Position numbers and translations under genes: made by a program. This document shows positions 27,034 through 34,523 of a DNA stretch of 64,000 nt, in pieces; positions within the stretch are counted from its first letter, which is position 1, and every line of letters starts with the position of its first letter. The DNA lies in NCBI RefSeq assembly GCF_003122205.1, contig NZ_QEYE01000006.1, positions 124,001 to 188,000 on the forward strand, in the 5' to 3' direction. This DNA is from Maritimibacter sp. 55A14 (lineage in GTDB: Bacteria > Pseudomonadota > Alphaproteobacteria > Rhodobacterales > Rhodobacteraceae). The notes under the pieces are model-generated. The model did no database searches, had not been told where the DNA came from, and saw only the letters and a list, made by a program, of their open reading frames with translations.

Positions 27034-27080
27034 GAGTTATTGAGGCAGGTTTCATACAGGCAAGAAACCTATCGAGCAGT
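27005..27080 (-). ncRNA. Candidate small RNA, about 76 nt
   Basis: A complete transcription unit with no reading frame: promoter at 27087-27115, predicted start near 27080, a 7-bp stem-loop AGGTTTC/GAAACCT (27047-27053 with 27064-27070, 10-nt loop), a short unpaired stretch GCCTCAATAACTCA, and a strong intrinsic terminator. This layout is typical of Hfq-dependent trans-acting RNAs, and hfq is in this window. I do not recognise a named family. It lies between bdhA and the peptide-type solute-binding protein gene. Confidence 0.5.
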
Positions 27081-27086
27081 GCCCTC

Positions 27087-27115
27087 TTTATAGGCGATCA
27101 GATGCTTGAGGCCAA
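27087..27115 (-). promoter_or_regulatory. Promoter of the 27005-27080 small RNA candidate
   Basis: On the minus strand TTGGCC (27115-27110) is followed after exactly 17 bp by TATAAA (27092-27087). Matches are 4 of 6 and 5 of 6 to consensus, one of the better promoter pairs in the window. It points toward the orphan terminator, not toward any start codon within 150 bp. Confidence 0.5.
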
Positions 27116-27194
27116 GTTAAAAGTTTGAAAAACGCATGCCCGGTCAGTAGCCTACCCTTCACCGCTCGCGCAGATGCTTCAGGAGAGTTCCCGC

Positions 27195-29006
27195 ATGACA
27201 TTGCCCGATCTGCCGCGATGGGCCGCGAGGCTGGGCCTTTGCGCGCTTCTCCTCATTGGCGCCCCGGCCCGTGCGGAACCGCAGCATGGCATAGCTATGT
27301 ATGGCGCCCCCGCGCTACCACCTGATTTTGTGGCACTGCCTTACGCCGACCCCGACGCCCCAAAGGGCGGGCGGATCGTCTTCGGGGAAACCGGCGGCTT
27401 CGATTCGCTCAATCCCTGGATCGTGAAGGGGCGGGCGCCCAATGCGATCCGGACGCTGATGTTCGAAACACTCCTGGGAAGAAATTGGGACGAGCCGTTC
27501 TCGCTATACGGGTTGCTCGCGGAAACCGTGGCAACCGGGCCGAATCGCGACTGGGTGGCCTTCACCCTGCGCGAGGCCGCGCGCTTCTCCGATGGCAGCC
27601 CGGTCACGGTCGAGGATGTGATCTGGTCAATCGAGACGCTGGGCACCGGGGGTCACCCGCGCTACCACGCCGCCTGGTCGAAAATCGAGGCGATCGAGAA
27701 GACCGGACCGCGCAGCCTGCGCGTGAGCTTCAACACCCCCGATCGGGAATTGCCGCTGATCATCGGGCTGCGGCCGATCCTCAAGAAGGCCGATTGGGAG
27801 GGCGTGGATTTCGCCGCTTCCAGCCTGCGGGTGCCGGTGGGCTCGGGCCCCTACCTGATCGGCGGGTTCGAGCCTGGCCGCTTCATCAGCTTCCGCCGCG
27901 ACCCAGATTACTGGGGCCGCGATCTGGCCTTCAACCGCGGCCGGCACAATTTCGACGAGATACGCCATGAGTATTTCGCCGACGCCAACGTGATCTTCGA
28001 GGCGTTCAAGGCGGGCACGGTCACGACCTACCGGGAAGCCTCGGCCACGCGCTGGCGAACCGCCTATGACGTGCCGGCGGTGCACTCGGGCGAGATCGTG
28101 AAATCGGAAATCCCTCATCAGCGGCCCAGCGGCATCGCGGGCTTCGTGATGAACACCCGTCGGCCGGTCTTCGCGGATTGGCGGGTGCGCGAAGCGATGA
28201 TCCTGGCCTTCAATTTCGAGTTCATCAGCCGGACCCTCAATGACGGGCTTGAGCCGCGCATCACGTCCTATTTCTCCAACTCCTTCCTGGGCATGGATCA
28301 CGGCCCGGCCGAGGGGCGGGTGCGGGAATTGCTGGAGCCATTCGCGGGCAGCCTGCCGCCCGGCGCGCTCGAAGGCTACAGCCTGCCCGTGGCCGATGGG
28401 AGCCGGCGCAACCGCGCCAATCTGCGCCGCGCGGTGCGGCTCCTGGCCGAAGCGGGCTGGAGCGTGCGCGACGGCGCGTTGCGCGACGCCGCCGGGCGGC
28501 CCTTCCGCTTCGAGATCCTGTTGCAGGTCGGCGCGCAGGAGATCCAGGCGGCGGTCGATATCTACACCGGCGCGCTGGCGCGGCTGGGCATCACCCCGAC
28601 GGTCAGCGTGGTCGATGCCGCGCAATACCGCGAGCGCACCAATTCATACGATTTCGACATGACCCCGATGAGCCGCGGCCTGTCGCTTTCGCCCGGCAAC
28701 GAGCAGCGGCTCTACTGGGGCTCGCAGGTGGCCGACCTGCCTGGCGCGCGCAACTGGATGGGCATGAAGAGCCCCGCCGCCGACGCGATGATCGACGAGA
28801 TGCTGACCGCGCGCAGCCGCGAGGGCTTCGTCGCCGCGGTCAAGGCGCTCGACCGGGTGCTGATGGCCGGGCGTTACGTGGTGCCGATCTGGCATTCCGA
28901 CGTGTCGCGGATTGCGCATGCGCGGGAACTGCATTATCCCTCCAAGCTGCCCATATATGGCGACTGGCTGGGTTTTCAGCCCGATGTCTGGTGGTATGCG
29001 GAGTAG
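27195..29006 (+). CDS. Peptide-type ABC transporter substrate-binding protein (YejA-like)
   Basis: 603-residue periplasmic solute-binding protein of family 5. Signal peptide with hydrophobic core LGLCALLLIGAPARAEP, cut near ARA. HGIAMYGAPALPPDFVALPY and PDAPKGGRIVFGETG at the mature N terminus are typical of YejA/microcin-C-type binding proteins; PVTVEDVIWSIETLG is the family-5 signature. ATG 27195 is chosen over 27174 because CAGGAGAG lies 8 bases upstream. No permease or ATPase genes follow; the only companion is the entericidin gene 8 bp downstream. The binding protein therefore either serves a transporter encoded elsewhere or is an orphan. Confidence 0.9.
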   Translation: MTLPDLPRWAARLGLCALLLIGAPARAEPQHGIAMYGAPALPPDFVALPYADPDAPKGGRIVFGETGGFDSLNPWIVKGRAPNAIRTLMFETLLGRNWDEPFSLYGLLAETVATGPNRDWVAFTLREAARFSDGSPVTVEDVIWSIETLGTGGHPRYHAAWSKIEAIEKTGPRSLRVSFNTPDRELPLIIGLRPILKKADWEGVDFAASSLRVPVGSGPYLIGGFEPGRFISFRRDPDYWGRDLAFNRGRHNFDEIRHEYFADANVIFEAFKAGTVTTYREASATRWRTAYDVPAVHSGEIVKSEIPHQRPSGIAGFVMNTRRPVFADWRVREAMILAFNFEFISRTLNDGLEPRITSYFSNSFLGMDHGPAEGRVRELLEPFAGSLPPGALEGYSLPVADGSRRNRANLRRAVRLLAEAGWSVRDGALRDAAGRPFRFEILLQVGAQEIQAAVDIYTGALARLGITPTVSVVDAAQYRERTNSYDFDMTPMSRGLSLSPGNEQRLYWGSQVADLPGARNWMGMKSPAADAMIDEMLTARSREGFVAAVKALDRVLMAGRYVVPIWHSDVSRIAHARELHYPSKLPIYGDWLGFQPDVWWYAE

Positions 29007-29014
29007 GGACAGGA

Positions 29015-29125
29015 ATGGCACGGATATTACTGATCGTGAGCCTTGCGCTTTCGGCATGCGGCACCGTCGAGGGGATGGGGCAGGACATATCGAGCGGCGC
29101 GCGGGCGGTCCGGAACGCCTTCTGA
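29015..29125 (+). CDS. Entericidin-like small lipoprotein
   Basis: 36-residue protein MARILLIVSLALSACGTVEG followed by MGQDISSGARAVRNAF. The lipobox LSAC puts the lipidated Cys at 15; the mature part GTVEGMGQDIS matches the entericidin EcnA/EcnB core (small antidote/toxin-like lipoproteins of the envelope). AGGGACAGGA precedes the ATG. It lies 8 bp after the solute-binding gene and is probably co-transcribed with it. Only one copy is present, without a second EcnA/B partner. Confidence 0.8.
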   Translation: MARILLIVSLALSACGTVEGMGQDISSGARAVRNAF

Positions 29126-29141
29126 GCCGGTCGGGCCGCTG

Positions 29142-29852
29142 CTATTCGGCGGCCGTGGGCCGGTTCGCCGGGATTGCGGGGCGCGTGGGATCTTTCGGAT
29201 TCGGGTAGACCAGCCCGGCCGAGATCACCAGCTTCGCCGCGTCCTCGACTCCCATTTCCAGGAAGATCACGTCACGTTTCGGCACGAAGAGCAGGAAACC
29301 CGATGTCGGGTTCGGTGTCGTCGGCAGGAACACCGACAGCATCTCGTCATCGACGTGGATCGACCCCTTGATCTCGCCCTTCGCGGAGGTCGAGACGAAG
29401 GCGATGCACCAGATGCCGCGGCGCGGATACTCCACCAGGCAGGCTTTCTCGAAATTCGATTCCGTCTGGCTGAGCACCGTCTCGGCGATCTGCTTGAACC
29501 CGTTGTAGAGCGTGCGCACTATGGGCATGCGGTCGACAATCCGCTCGCCCCAATGGATCAGCGAGCGGCCGATCAGCCCCTTGGCCATCCAGCCCACCAG
29601 CATGGTGAAGACGAAGAAGATCACCACACCCACGCCGCGCACATCGACGCCGATATAGGTGGAGGGCTGGTATTTCTTGGGCACGAATGGCAGCACCCAG
29701 GCGTCGATCGCGCCGATTGTCCACCAGACCAGGTAGAGCGTCAGCGCCACCGGCGCCACGATGATCAGCCCGGTCAGAAAATTCGCGCGCAGCGCCGCGA
29801 GGCGGCCCGGTCTGTGGCGCCTGGCGCCGTTTTCCGCGTCTTCGTTCTTCAT
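29142..29852 (-). CDS. DUF502 family membrane protein
   Basis: 236 residues with two clear membrane helices: ~25-50 (FLTGLIIVAPVALTLYLVWW) and ~72-95 (GVVIFFVFTMLVGWMAKGLI). Conserved DUF502 marks are GERIVDRMPIVRTLYNGFKQ (~105), EYPRRGIWCIAFVS and VFLPTTPNPTSGFLLFVP (~178). The C-terminal part is soluble. Function is unknown in the family. It is convergent with the entericidin gene and lies downstream of psuG on the same strand with a 94-bp gap. Confidence 0.88.
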   Translation of the reverse strand: MKNEDAENGARRHRPGRLAALRANFLTGLIIVAPVALTLYLVWWTIGAIDAWVLPFVPKKYQPSTYIGVDVRGVGVVIFFVFTMLVGWMAKGLIGRSLIHWGERIVDRMPIVRTLYNGFKQIAETVLSQTESNFEKACLVEYPRRGIWCIAFVSTSAKGEIKGSIHVDDEMLSVFLPTTPNPTSGFLLFVPKRDVIFLEMGVEDAAKLVISAGLVYPNPKDPTRPAIPANRPTAAE

Positions 29853-29946
29853 CGGGCGTCCGTTGCAAGCATCTGCCGTGACTGCTGCAATCTAGGCATG
29901 TTGGGCGTTTTGTACAATATCGGGCGGCGAAAGGGGCGGCGGCGGG

Positions 29947-30861
29947 TCAGCGCCCGGCGAGTTCGCAGGCAATCGCGGCTGCCAGCCGCGCGTTGTTGAG
30001 CAGAAGCGCGATATTGGCCTCCAGGCTGCGCCCCTCGGTCAACTCGAAAAGCCGCGCCAGCAGGAAGGGCGTCACCGCCTTGCCGCGGATGCCCTCGGCC
30101 TCGGCCTCGCGCTGGGCGCGGGCGATGAGCGGCGCAAGCTCTTCCAGCGGGATCTCGGCTTCCGGCGGGATCGGGTTGGCGACGAGCTGGCCGCCGGGCA
30201 GACCGAGCGCCGCGCGCAGGGCATGGGCGCGCGCGATCTCGGCGGCGCTGTCCATCCGCGCCGGCGCCGGCAGGCCGGAGCGGCGCGACCAGAAGGCGGG
30301 AAACTCGTCGCTGCCGTGGCAGATCACCGGCACGCCAAGCGTTTCCAGCACCTCGAGCGTCTTGGGCAGGTCGAGGATGGCCTTCGCCCCCGCCGCCACC
30401 ACCGTCACCGGGGTCTGGGCAAGCTCGGCCAGATCGGCGGAGATGTCGAAACTCGTCTCCGCACCGGCATGGACCCCGCCGATGCCGCCGGTGGCGAAGA
30501 CCGAAATGCCGGCCAGCCGGGCGCAGATCATCGTCGCGGCCACGGTGCAGGATCCGGTCTGCCGCCGCGCCAGGCAAAGCGCGAGATCGGCGCGGCTGAG
30601 CTTGGCGGCAGCCACGTCGCGAGCGAGCGCGGTCAGCGCCTCGGGTTCCAGCCCGACGCAGATACGTCCGTCAATGACCGCGACAGTCGCCGGCGTGGCA
30701 TCCGCGGCGCGCACGGCCTCTTCGGCTGCCTTCGCGGTTTCCAGGTTGCGCGGCCAGGGCATGCCATGCGTGATGATGGTGCTTTCCAGCGCCACCACCG
30801 GCGCATTGCCTGCAAGGGCCGCGCGCACGGGCTGGCTGACGATGAGAGGCGCGTCGGTCAT
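29947..30861 (-). CDS. psuG: Pseudouridine-5'-phosphate glycosidase
   Basis: 304-residue enzyme that reversibly splits pseudouridine 5'-phosphate into uracil and ribose 5-phosphate. Family marks: VVALESTIITHGMPWPRNLE at residues ~22-41, ATPATVAVIDGRICVGL, TVAATMICARLAGISVFATG, GGIGGVHAGAETSFDISADL, and the C-terminal NPIPPEAEI and LLLNNARLAAAIA. ATG 30861 begins MTDAPLIV; longer in-frame extensions run through the rpsB upstream region and are rejected. The usual PfkB kinase partner psuK is not adjacent, so phosphorylation must come from elsewhere. Confidence 0.93.
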   Translation of the reverse strand: MTDAPLIVSQPVRAALAGNAPVVALESTIITHGMPWPRNLETAKAAEEAVRAADATPATVAVIDGRICVGLEPEALTALARDVAAAKLSRADLALCLARRQTGSCTVAATMICARLAGISVFATGGIGGVHAGAETSFDISADLAELAQTPVTVVAAGAKAILDLPKTLEVLETLGVPVICHGSDEFPAFWSRRSGLPAPARMDSAAEIARAHALRAALGLPGGQLVANPIPPEAEIPLEELAPLIARAQREAEAEGIRGKAVTPFLLARLFELTEGRSLEANIALLLNNARLAAAIACELAGR

Positions 30862-30916
30862 GTCTCCGTTTCTGGACCGCCGCACGCGCCGTGGCAAGGG
30901 GGCGCGGGGCAGGGGC

Positions 30917-30943
30917 TTGCATCCGGATCGAGGGTCTTGTAAA
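30917..30943 (+). promoter_or_regulatory. Candidate rpsB promoter
   Basis: TTGCAT (30917-30922) and TGTAAA (30938-30943) are 15 bp apart, so the spacing is short. The position fits a ~110-nt structured leader before rpsB. Read by eye. Confidence 0.3.
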
Positions 30944-30960
30944 GGCCAAGCCACTTCACA

Positions 30961-31033
30961 GGCGGGGGCTGGGCCCTGCGGGGAGACATCCCGCAACGGT
31001 CCGCCGGTTGGGCATATGCCCTGATCCCCCGCC
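30961..31033 (+). promoter_or_regulatory. Structured rpsB leader
   Basis: GGCGGGGG (30961-30968) can pair with CCCCCGCC (31026-31033) to close a loop that holds GCGGG/CCCGC (around 30978-30994) and the 12-nt palindrome GGGCATATGCCC (31010-31021). rpsB is autoregulated by S2 in other bacteria through its leader, so this could be a binding site; the fold is by eye only. Confidence 0.35.
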
Positions 31034-31059
31034 CAGGCGCAAACCGGAAAGGAAACCTT

Positions 31060-31851
31060 ATGGCGCTCCCCGAATTCACATTGCGTCAGCTTCTCGAAGC
31101 TGGCGTCCATTTCGGCCACCAGACCCACCGCTGGAATCCGCGGATGGGCCCGTTCATCTATGGTGAGAAGAACGGCATCCACATCATCGACCTGACCCAG
31201 ACCGTGCCGATGCTGGATGCGGCGCTCAACGTGGTGCGCGAGACGGTGGCCAAGGGCGGCCGCATCCTCTTCGTGGGCACCAAGCGGCAGGCGCAGCGCG
31301 CGATTGCCGATGCCGCGGAGCGCTCCGCGCAATATTACATGAACCACCGCTGGCTGGGCGGCACGCTGACCAACTGGAAGACCGTGTCGAATTCCATCTC
31401 GCGGCTCAAGGCGGTCGACGAACAGCTCGAAGACGGCGCCGGCGGGCTGACCAAGAAGGAACGCCTCGGCATGGAACGCGAGCAGACGAAACTCCAGTCC
31501 TCGCTCGGCGGCATCCGCGAAATGGGCGGCGTGCCCGATCTGCTCTTCGTCATCGACGTGAAGAAGGAACAGCTCGCCATCGCCGAGGCCAACAAGCTGG
31601 GCATTCCGGTCGTCGCGGTGGTGGACAGCAACTGCTCGCCCAACGGGGTGGACTACATCATCCCCGGCAACGACGACGCGGCCCGCGCCATCGCGCTCTA
31701 CTGCGATCTGGTCGCGCGCGCGGCACTCGACGGGATGTCCGCGCAACTCGGCGCCGCCGGCGTCGATGTCGGCGAGATGGCCGAGGGCCTGGAAGAGCAG
31801 GCCGTCAAGGACGAGCCCGAGGCCGCGCAAGAGACCCCGGCCGAAAGCTGA
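31060..31851 (+). CDS. rpsB: 30S ribosomal protein S2
   Basis: 263-residue S2. Starts [20 protein letters not shown]; contains [20 protein letters not shown], the coiled-coil region (~100-160: [17 protein letters not shown]), [20 protein letters not shown] and [19 protein letters not shown]. The last ~35 residues form an acidic extension ([19 protein letters not shown]) common in alphaproteobacteria. AAAGGAAAC lies just upstream of the ATG. tsf follows 85 bp downstream after a strong hairpin, the universal rpsB-tsf order. Confidence 0.98.
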   Translation: MALPEFTLRQLLEAGVHFGHQTHRWNPRMGPFIYGEKNGIHIIDLTQTVPMLDAALNVVRETVAKGGRILFVGTKRQAQRAIADAAERSAQYYMNHRWLGGTLTNWKTVSNSISRLKAVDEQLEDGAGGLTKKERLGMEREQTKLQSSLGGIREMGGVPDLLFVIDVKKEQLAIAEANKLGIPVVAVVDSNCSPNGVDYIIPGNDDAARAIALYCDLVARAALDGMSAQLGAAGVDVGEMAEGLEEQAVKDEPEAAQETPAES

Positions 31852-31879
31852 GGCCGACCGCGCGTCGCGCAATCGACAT

Positions 31880-31906
31880 GCGGCCGGTGCAGACTGCACC
31901 GGCCGC
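31880..31906 (+). terminator. rpsB-tsf intercistronic hairpin (attenuator or processing signal)
   Basis: Perfect 12-bp inverted repeat GCGGCCGGTGCA/TGCACCGGCCGC with a 3-nt loop GAC. It is not followed by a T run (next bases TTATGC), so it is unlikely to stop all transcription; partial termination or mRNA protection that lowers tsf relative to rpsB is more likely. Confidence 0.6.
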
Positions 31907-31936
31907 TTATGCAATCGAGCATTTCAGGAGACGATC

Positions 31937-32812
31937 ATGGCAATCACCGCAGCACAGGTGAAAGAGCTCCGCGACCAGACCGGCGCGGGCATGATGGACG
32001 CAAAGAAGGCGCTGACCGAAACCGATGGCGACATCGCCGCCGCGGTGGACTGGCTGCGCACCAAGGGCCTGGCGAAGGCGGCGAAGAAATCCGGCCGGAC
32101 CGCGGCCGAAGGGCTTGTCGGCCTGGCCGTCGAAGGCGGCAAGGGCGTGGCGGTCGAGGTCAATTCCGAGACCGACTTCGTTGCCAAGAACGCCGAGTTC
32201 CAGACCATGGTGGGCGACATCACGAAGGCCGCGCTCGGCGCCGCCGATCTCGACGCGCTGAAGGCCGCCGATCTGGGCGGCAAGTCCGTGGAGGAAGTGA
32301 TCACCGGCAAGATCGCCACGATCGGCGAGAACCTGGCCCTGCGCCGCATGGCGAAGGTCGAGGGCGACAGCGTCGCCGCCTATGTCCATAACCAGATGGT
32401 CGACGGCATGGGCAAGATCGGCGTGCTGGTCGCGCTCAAGGGGCAGGACAACGGCATTGGCCGGCAGATCGCCATGCATGTCGCCGCGGCCAACCCGGCG
32501 TCGCTCTCGGAAGCCGATATCGACCCCGCTCTGGTCGAGCGCGAGAAAGCCGTCCTGACCGAGCAGGCCCGCGAATCGGGCAAGCCGGAGGCGGTCATCG
32601 AGAAGATGATCCAGGGCCGGATGAACAAGTTCTTCGAGGAGGTGACGCTGCTGAAGCAGAAATTCGTCATCAACCCCGATATCACCGTGGGCCAGGCGGC
32701 GACCGATGCGGGTGTCGAGGTGCTGGGCTTTGTCAGGCTGGAGGTCGGCGAGGGCATAGAGAAAAAGGAAGAGGATTTCGCCGCCGAAGTCGCCAAGGTG
32801 GCCGGAAACTGA
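31937..32812 (+). CDS. tsf: Translation elongation factor Ts
   Basis: 291-residue guanine-nucleotide exchange factor for EF-Tu. N-terminal UBA-like domain [20 protein letters not shown] and [20 protein letters not shown]; signature motif [16 protein letters not shown] with the TDF loop that contacts EF-Tu (~78-84); C-terminal domain to residue 291. TTTCAGGAGACGATC precedes the ATG. Length and layout are normal. It is co-transcribed with rpsB. Confidence 0.98.
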   Translation: MAITAAQVKELRDQTGAGMMDAKKALTETDGDIAAAVDWLRTKGLAKAAKKSGRTAAEGLVGLAVEGGKGVAVEVNSETDFVAKNAEFQTMVGDITKAALGAADLDALKAADLGGKSVEEVITGKIATIGENLALRRMAKVEGDSVAAYVHNQMVDGMGKIGVLVALKGQDNGIGRQIAMHVAAANPASLSEADIDPALVEREKAVLTEQARESGKPEAVIEKMIQGRMNKFFEEVTLLKQKFVINPDITVGQAATDAGVEVLGFVRLEVGEGIEKKEEDFAAEVAKVAGN

Positions 32813-32832
32813 CATCCCGGATGTTGATTTGA

Positions 32833-32868
32833 AAGCGAAAAACGGTGCCGCCTTGCGACGGCACCGTT
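32833..32868 (-). terminator. Probable minus-strand terminator between tsf and luxR
   Basis: Perfect 10-bp stem AACGGTGCCG/CGGCACCGTT (32841-32850 and 32859-32868) with an 8-nt loop. On the minus strand it is followed by TTTTCGCTTTC, an imperfect T tract; on the plus strand it is followed by CCCCTCGGG. It therefore best fits the end of the luxR-direction transcript, 275 nt after the luxR stop, but may stop tsf weakly as well. Confidence 0.5.
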
Positions 32869-33143
32869 CCCCTCGGGCAGCACGTGTCTGGGGATGAGAG
32901 ACAGGCGACCCGGATTACCGATGAAGACCGGGTGCGACCGGAAAAAACCGGATCGACCCCCGGTTGTCGGAGGAACCGGCAGGCCCCCCCGAAAACACCG
33001 GGGCTGAACCTGCCGGAATGTTCCATGGCTATAATGCCACCACTCACGGAACGGTGACAGGATGCCATGTTCTTTTGGGTAAATAAAGTGGGGGATTCCG
33101 GCACAAAGGTCTGGAATTCCTTACCCATTGGCGAATCAACAAT
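32869..33143. other. Structured intergenic region between tsf and luxR, no gene seen
   Basis: 275 bp without a supportable reading frame but with serial inverted repeats: TGTCT/AGACA (32885-32903), ACCCGG/CCGGGT (32908-32933), CCGG-A6-CCGG (32938-32951), CCGGTT/AACCGG (32960-32979) and CCGGCAGG/CCTGCCGG (32976-33016). The last two share bases 32976-32979 and cannot form together. It could be a long luxR 3' untranslated region or an unannotated RNA; direction cannot be settled by eye. Confidence 0.4.
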
Positions 33144-33899
33144 TCAGCCCGGTATCGTGAAGAACTGGTTCTGGACGGACGCCTTCAGAATCGCCTGCGC
33201 CGTGTTCTCGGCGTCGAGCGCTTCCCGCGCGCGGCGCAGATGTTTTTCAACTGTCGCTTGCGTGAGTCCCAGCAGGCAGGCGACATCCTGGGTTGTCTTT
33301 CCGTCGGCCACCCATTGCAGGACTTCGCGCTGGCGCTCGGTCAGCTTGCGCCCCTCGGAATAGGGCAGTTGGGTGATCCGCATATGCGCGACATTGCTCA
33401 GAAGCACGATCTCGTCGCCGGATGCCGCCCAGATCAACTCGACGTCTTCCTGGTTCAGATCGGTCCGCGCGCGCAAGCCCACCGCGGCGCGGCAGCGCGT
33501 GTTGCCTTCCTCGAAACTGATCGTATAGCCGGCGTGCAGCCCCATGCGCCGGTTCATCTCGACCACCTCGATCTCCTTCTCGCTGAGGCTCCCCTCACTC
33601 TGCCAGCGCTCGATCTTGCCCCAGCTACAGGCGCCCGTATGGCGCGCCGCCCAGCGGATCATCGGGCCGTGGTTGTAGAAGCCTTCGTCGAGAAACAGTC
33701 GGATATATTCCTGTTCGTGGTTGGTCAGGATGACCGCATCGCGTAAATCGCCGAAATTGTGCTGCCCCATGAACCGGGTATAGCCATAGAGAAGCCTGTC
33801 GAACCCGTAATCGGCCATGCGTTCAAGATAGAGCAGCCAGACCTCCTCGATGCTTCTGGCATTGGTGATCGCGGTCAATTGGCCGACGAAGTTCTTCAT
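33144..33899 (-). CDS. LuxR-family solo regulator with autoinducer-binding domain
   Basis: 251 residues: an autoinducer-binding domain (~15-170) and a LuxR-type helix-turn-helix (~180-245, LTERQREVLQWVADGKTTQD then LLGLTQATVEKHLRRAREAL) with the usual Glu, Leu and Gly. In the ligand pocket the Asp-Pro pair is replaced (YNHGPMIRW), while a Trp (CSWG) and a downstream Gly are kept; this resembles Rhodobacterales VjbR-type proteins more than classical AHL receptors. No luxI synthase is nearby. Its ATG overlaps the aroQ stop by 4 bases (ATGA), so it is translated as the second gene of aroQ-luxR. Confidence 0.88.
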   Translation of the reverse strand: MKNFVGQLTAITNARSIEEVWLLYLERMADYGFDRLLYGYTRFMGQHNFGDLRDAVILTNHEQEYIRLFLDEGFYNHGPMIRWAARHTGACSWGKIERWQSEGSLSEKEIEVVEMNRRMGLHAGYTISFEEGNTRCRAAVGLRARTDLNQEDVELIWAASGDEIVLLSNVAHMRITQLPYSEGRKLTERQREVLQWVADGKTTQDVACLLGLTQATVEKHLRRAREALDAENTAQAILKASVQNQFFTIPG

Positions 33900-34351
33900 G
33901 TCGCCGCGTCCGTTGCGCCTGAGAGATGCGATGCCAGCGCATCCATCGCCAATACGTATCCGGTCGCTCCGAAGCCGCAGATCTGGCCGAGCGCCACGGG
34001 CGCGATATGACTGTGATGGCGGAAAGCCTCGCGGGCGTGGATGTTCGACAGATGCACCTCGACCACCGGCAGCCCGACCGACGCGATCGCGTCGCGCAAT
34101 GCAACCGAAGTATGCGTGTAGGCGCCGGCATTCAGGATCAGCCCGTCATGCGTTCCCACCGCCGCATGGATCGCCTCCACCAGCTCGCCCTCGTGGTTGG
34201 ACTGGCTGAAGGCCAGCTCGACCCCGAGCCGTTCAGCATGCGTGCGGCACATGACTTCGATATCGTTCAATGTCGTGCGCCCGTATATCTCGGGCTGACG
34301 CCGCCCCAGAAGATTGAGGTTCGGTCCATTGAGAATGGCCAGCGATTTCAT
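33896..34351 (-). CDS. aroQ: Type II 3-dehydroquinate dehydratase
   Basis: 151-residue dodecameric enzyme of the shikimate pathway (3-dehydroquinate to 3-dehydroshikimate). Signature LAILNGPNLNLLGRRQPEIY with the catalytic Tyr in PEIYG, substrate-binding LILNAGAYTHTSVALRDAI, and catalytic His in EVHLSNIHAREAFRHHS. ATG 34351 (MKSLAIL) is preferred: AGGG is ~9 bases upstream; ATG 34360 is the alternative. It is coupled to luxR by a 4-base overlap and divergent from the FAD oxidoreductase. Type II enzymes also serve quinate degradation, so a catabolic or signalling-linked role cannot be excluded. Confidence 0.94.
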   Translation of the reverse strand: MKSLAILNGPNLNLLGRRQPEIYGRTTLNDIEVMCRTHAERLGVELAFSQSNHEGELVEAIHAAVGTHDGLILNAGAYTHTSVALRDAIASVGLPVVEVHLSNIHAREAFRHHSHIAPVALGQICGFGATGYVLAMDALASHLSGATDAAT

Positions 34352-34367
34352 AACGTTCATCCCTAAA

Positions 34368-34415
34368 CTGTCGGCAGGATATTGCTCATGGCAGGACCTG
34401 TCGAGTGATATGCTT
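34368..34415. repeat. Imperfect direct repeat in the aroQ/FAD-oxidoreductase divergent region
   Basis: CTGTCGGCAGGATATTGCT (34368-34386) and CTGTCGAGTGATATGCTT (34398-34415) are spaced 30 bp, close to three helical turns. The position, just upstream of aroQ in the 172-bp divergent gap, is where an operator would lie. Confidence 0.35.
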
Positions 34416-34523
34416 GTCGTGTTACAAATCGGCGCCCGGACGCCGGTTCTGTTTGTATCGAAGTCTCTGGTCATATCGGCCCCGGATGGGCTAAAGCCAG
34501 TGAAAGAGCCGAGGGGGTGACGG

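Noticed and set aside
33030-33035. Perfect TATAAT on the plus strand
   Set aside because: No acceptable -35 at 16-18 bp upstream on either strand; kept only as a note for the structured region.
34352-34523. Possible lux box upstream of aroQ
   Set aside because: CTGTCG motifs are direct, not inverted, repeats and do not fit the CTG-N10-CAG dyad.
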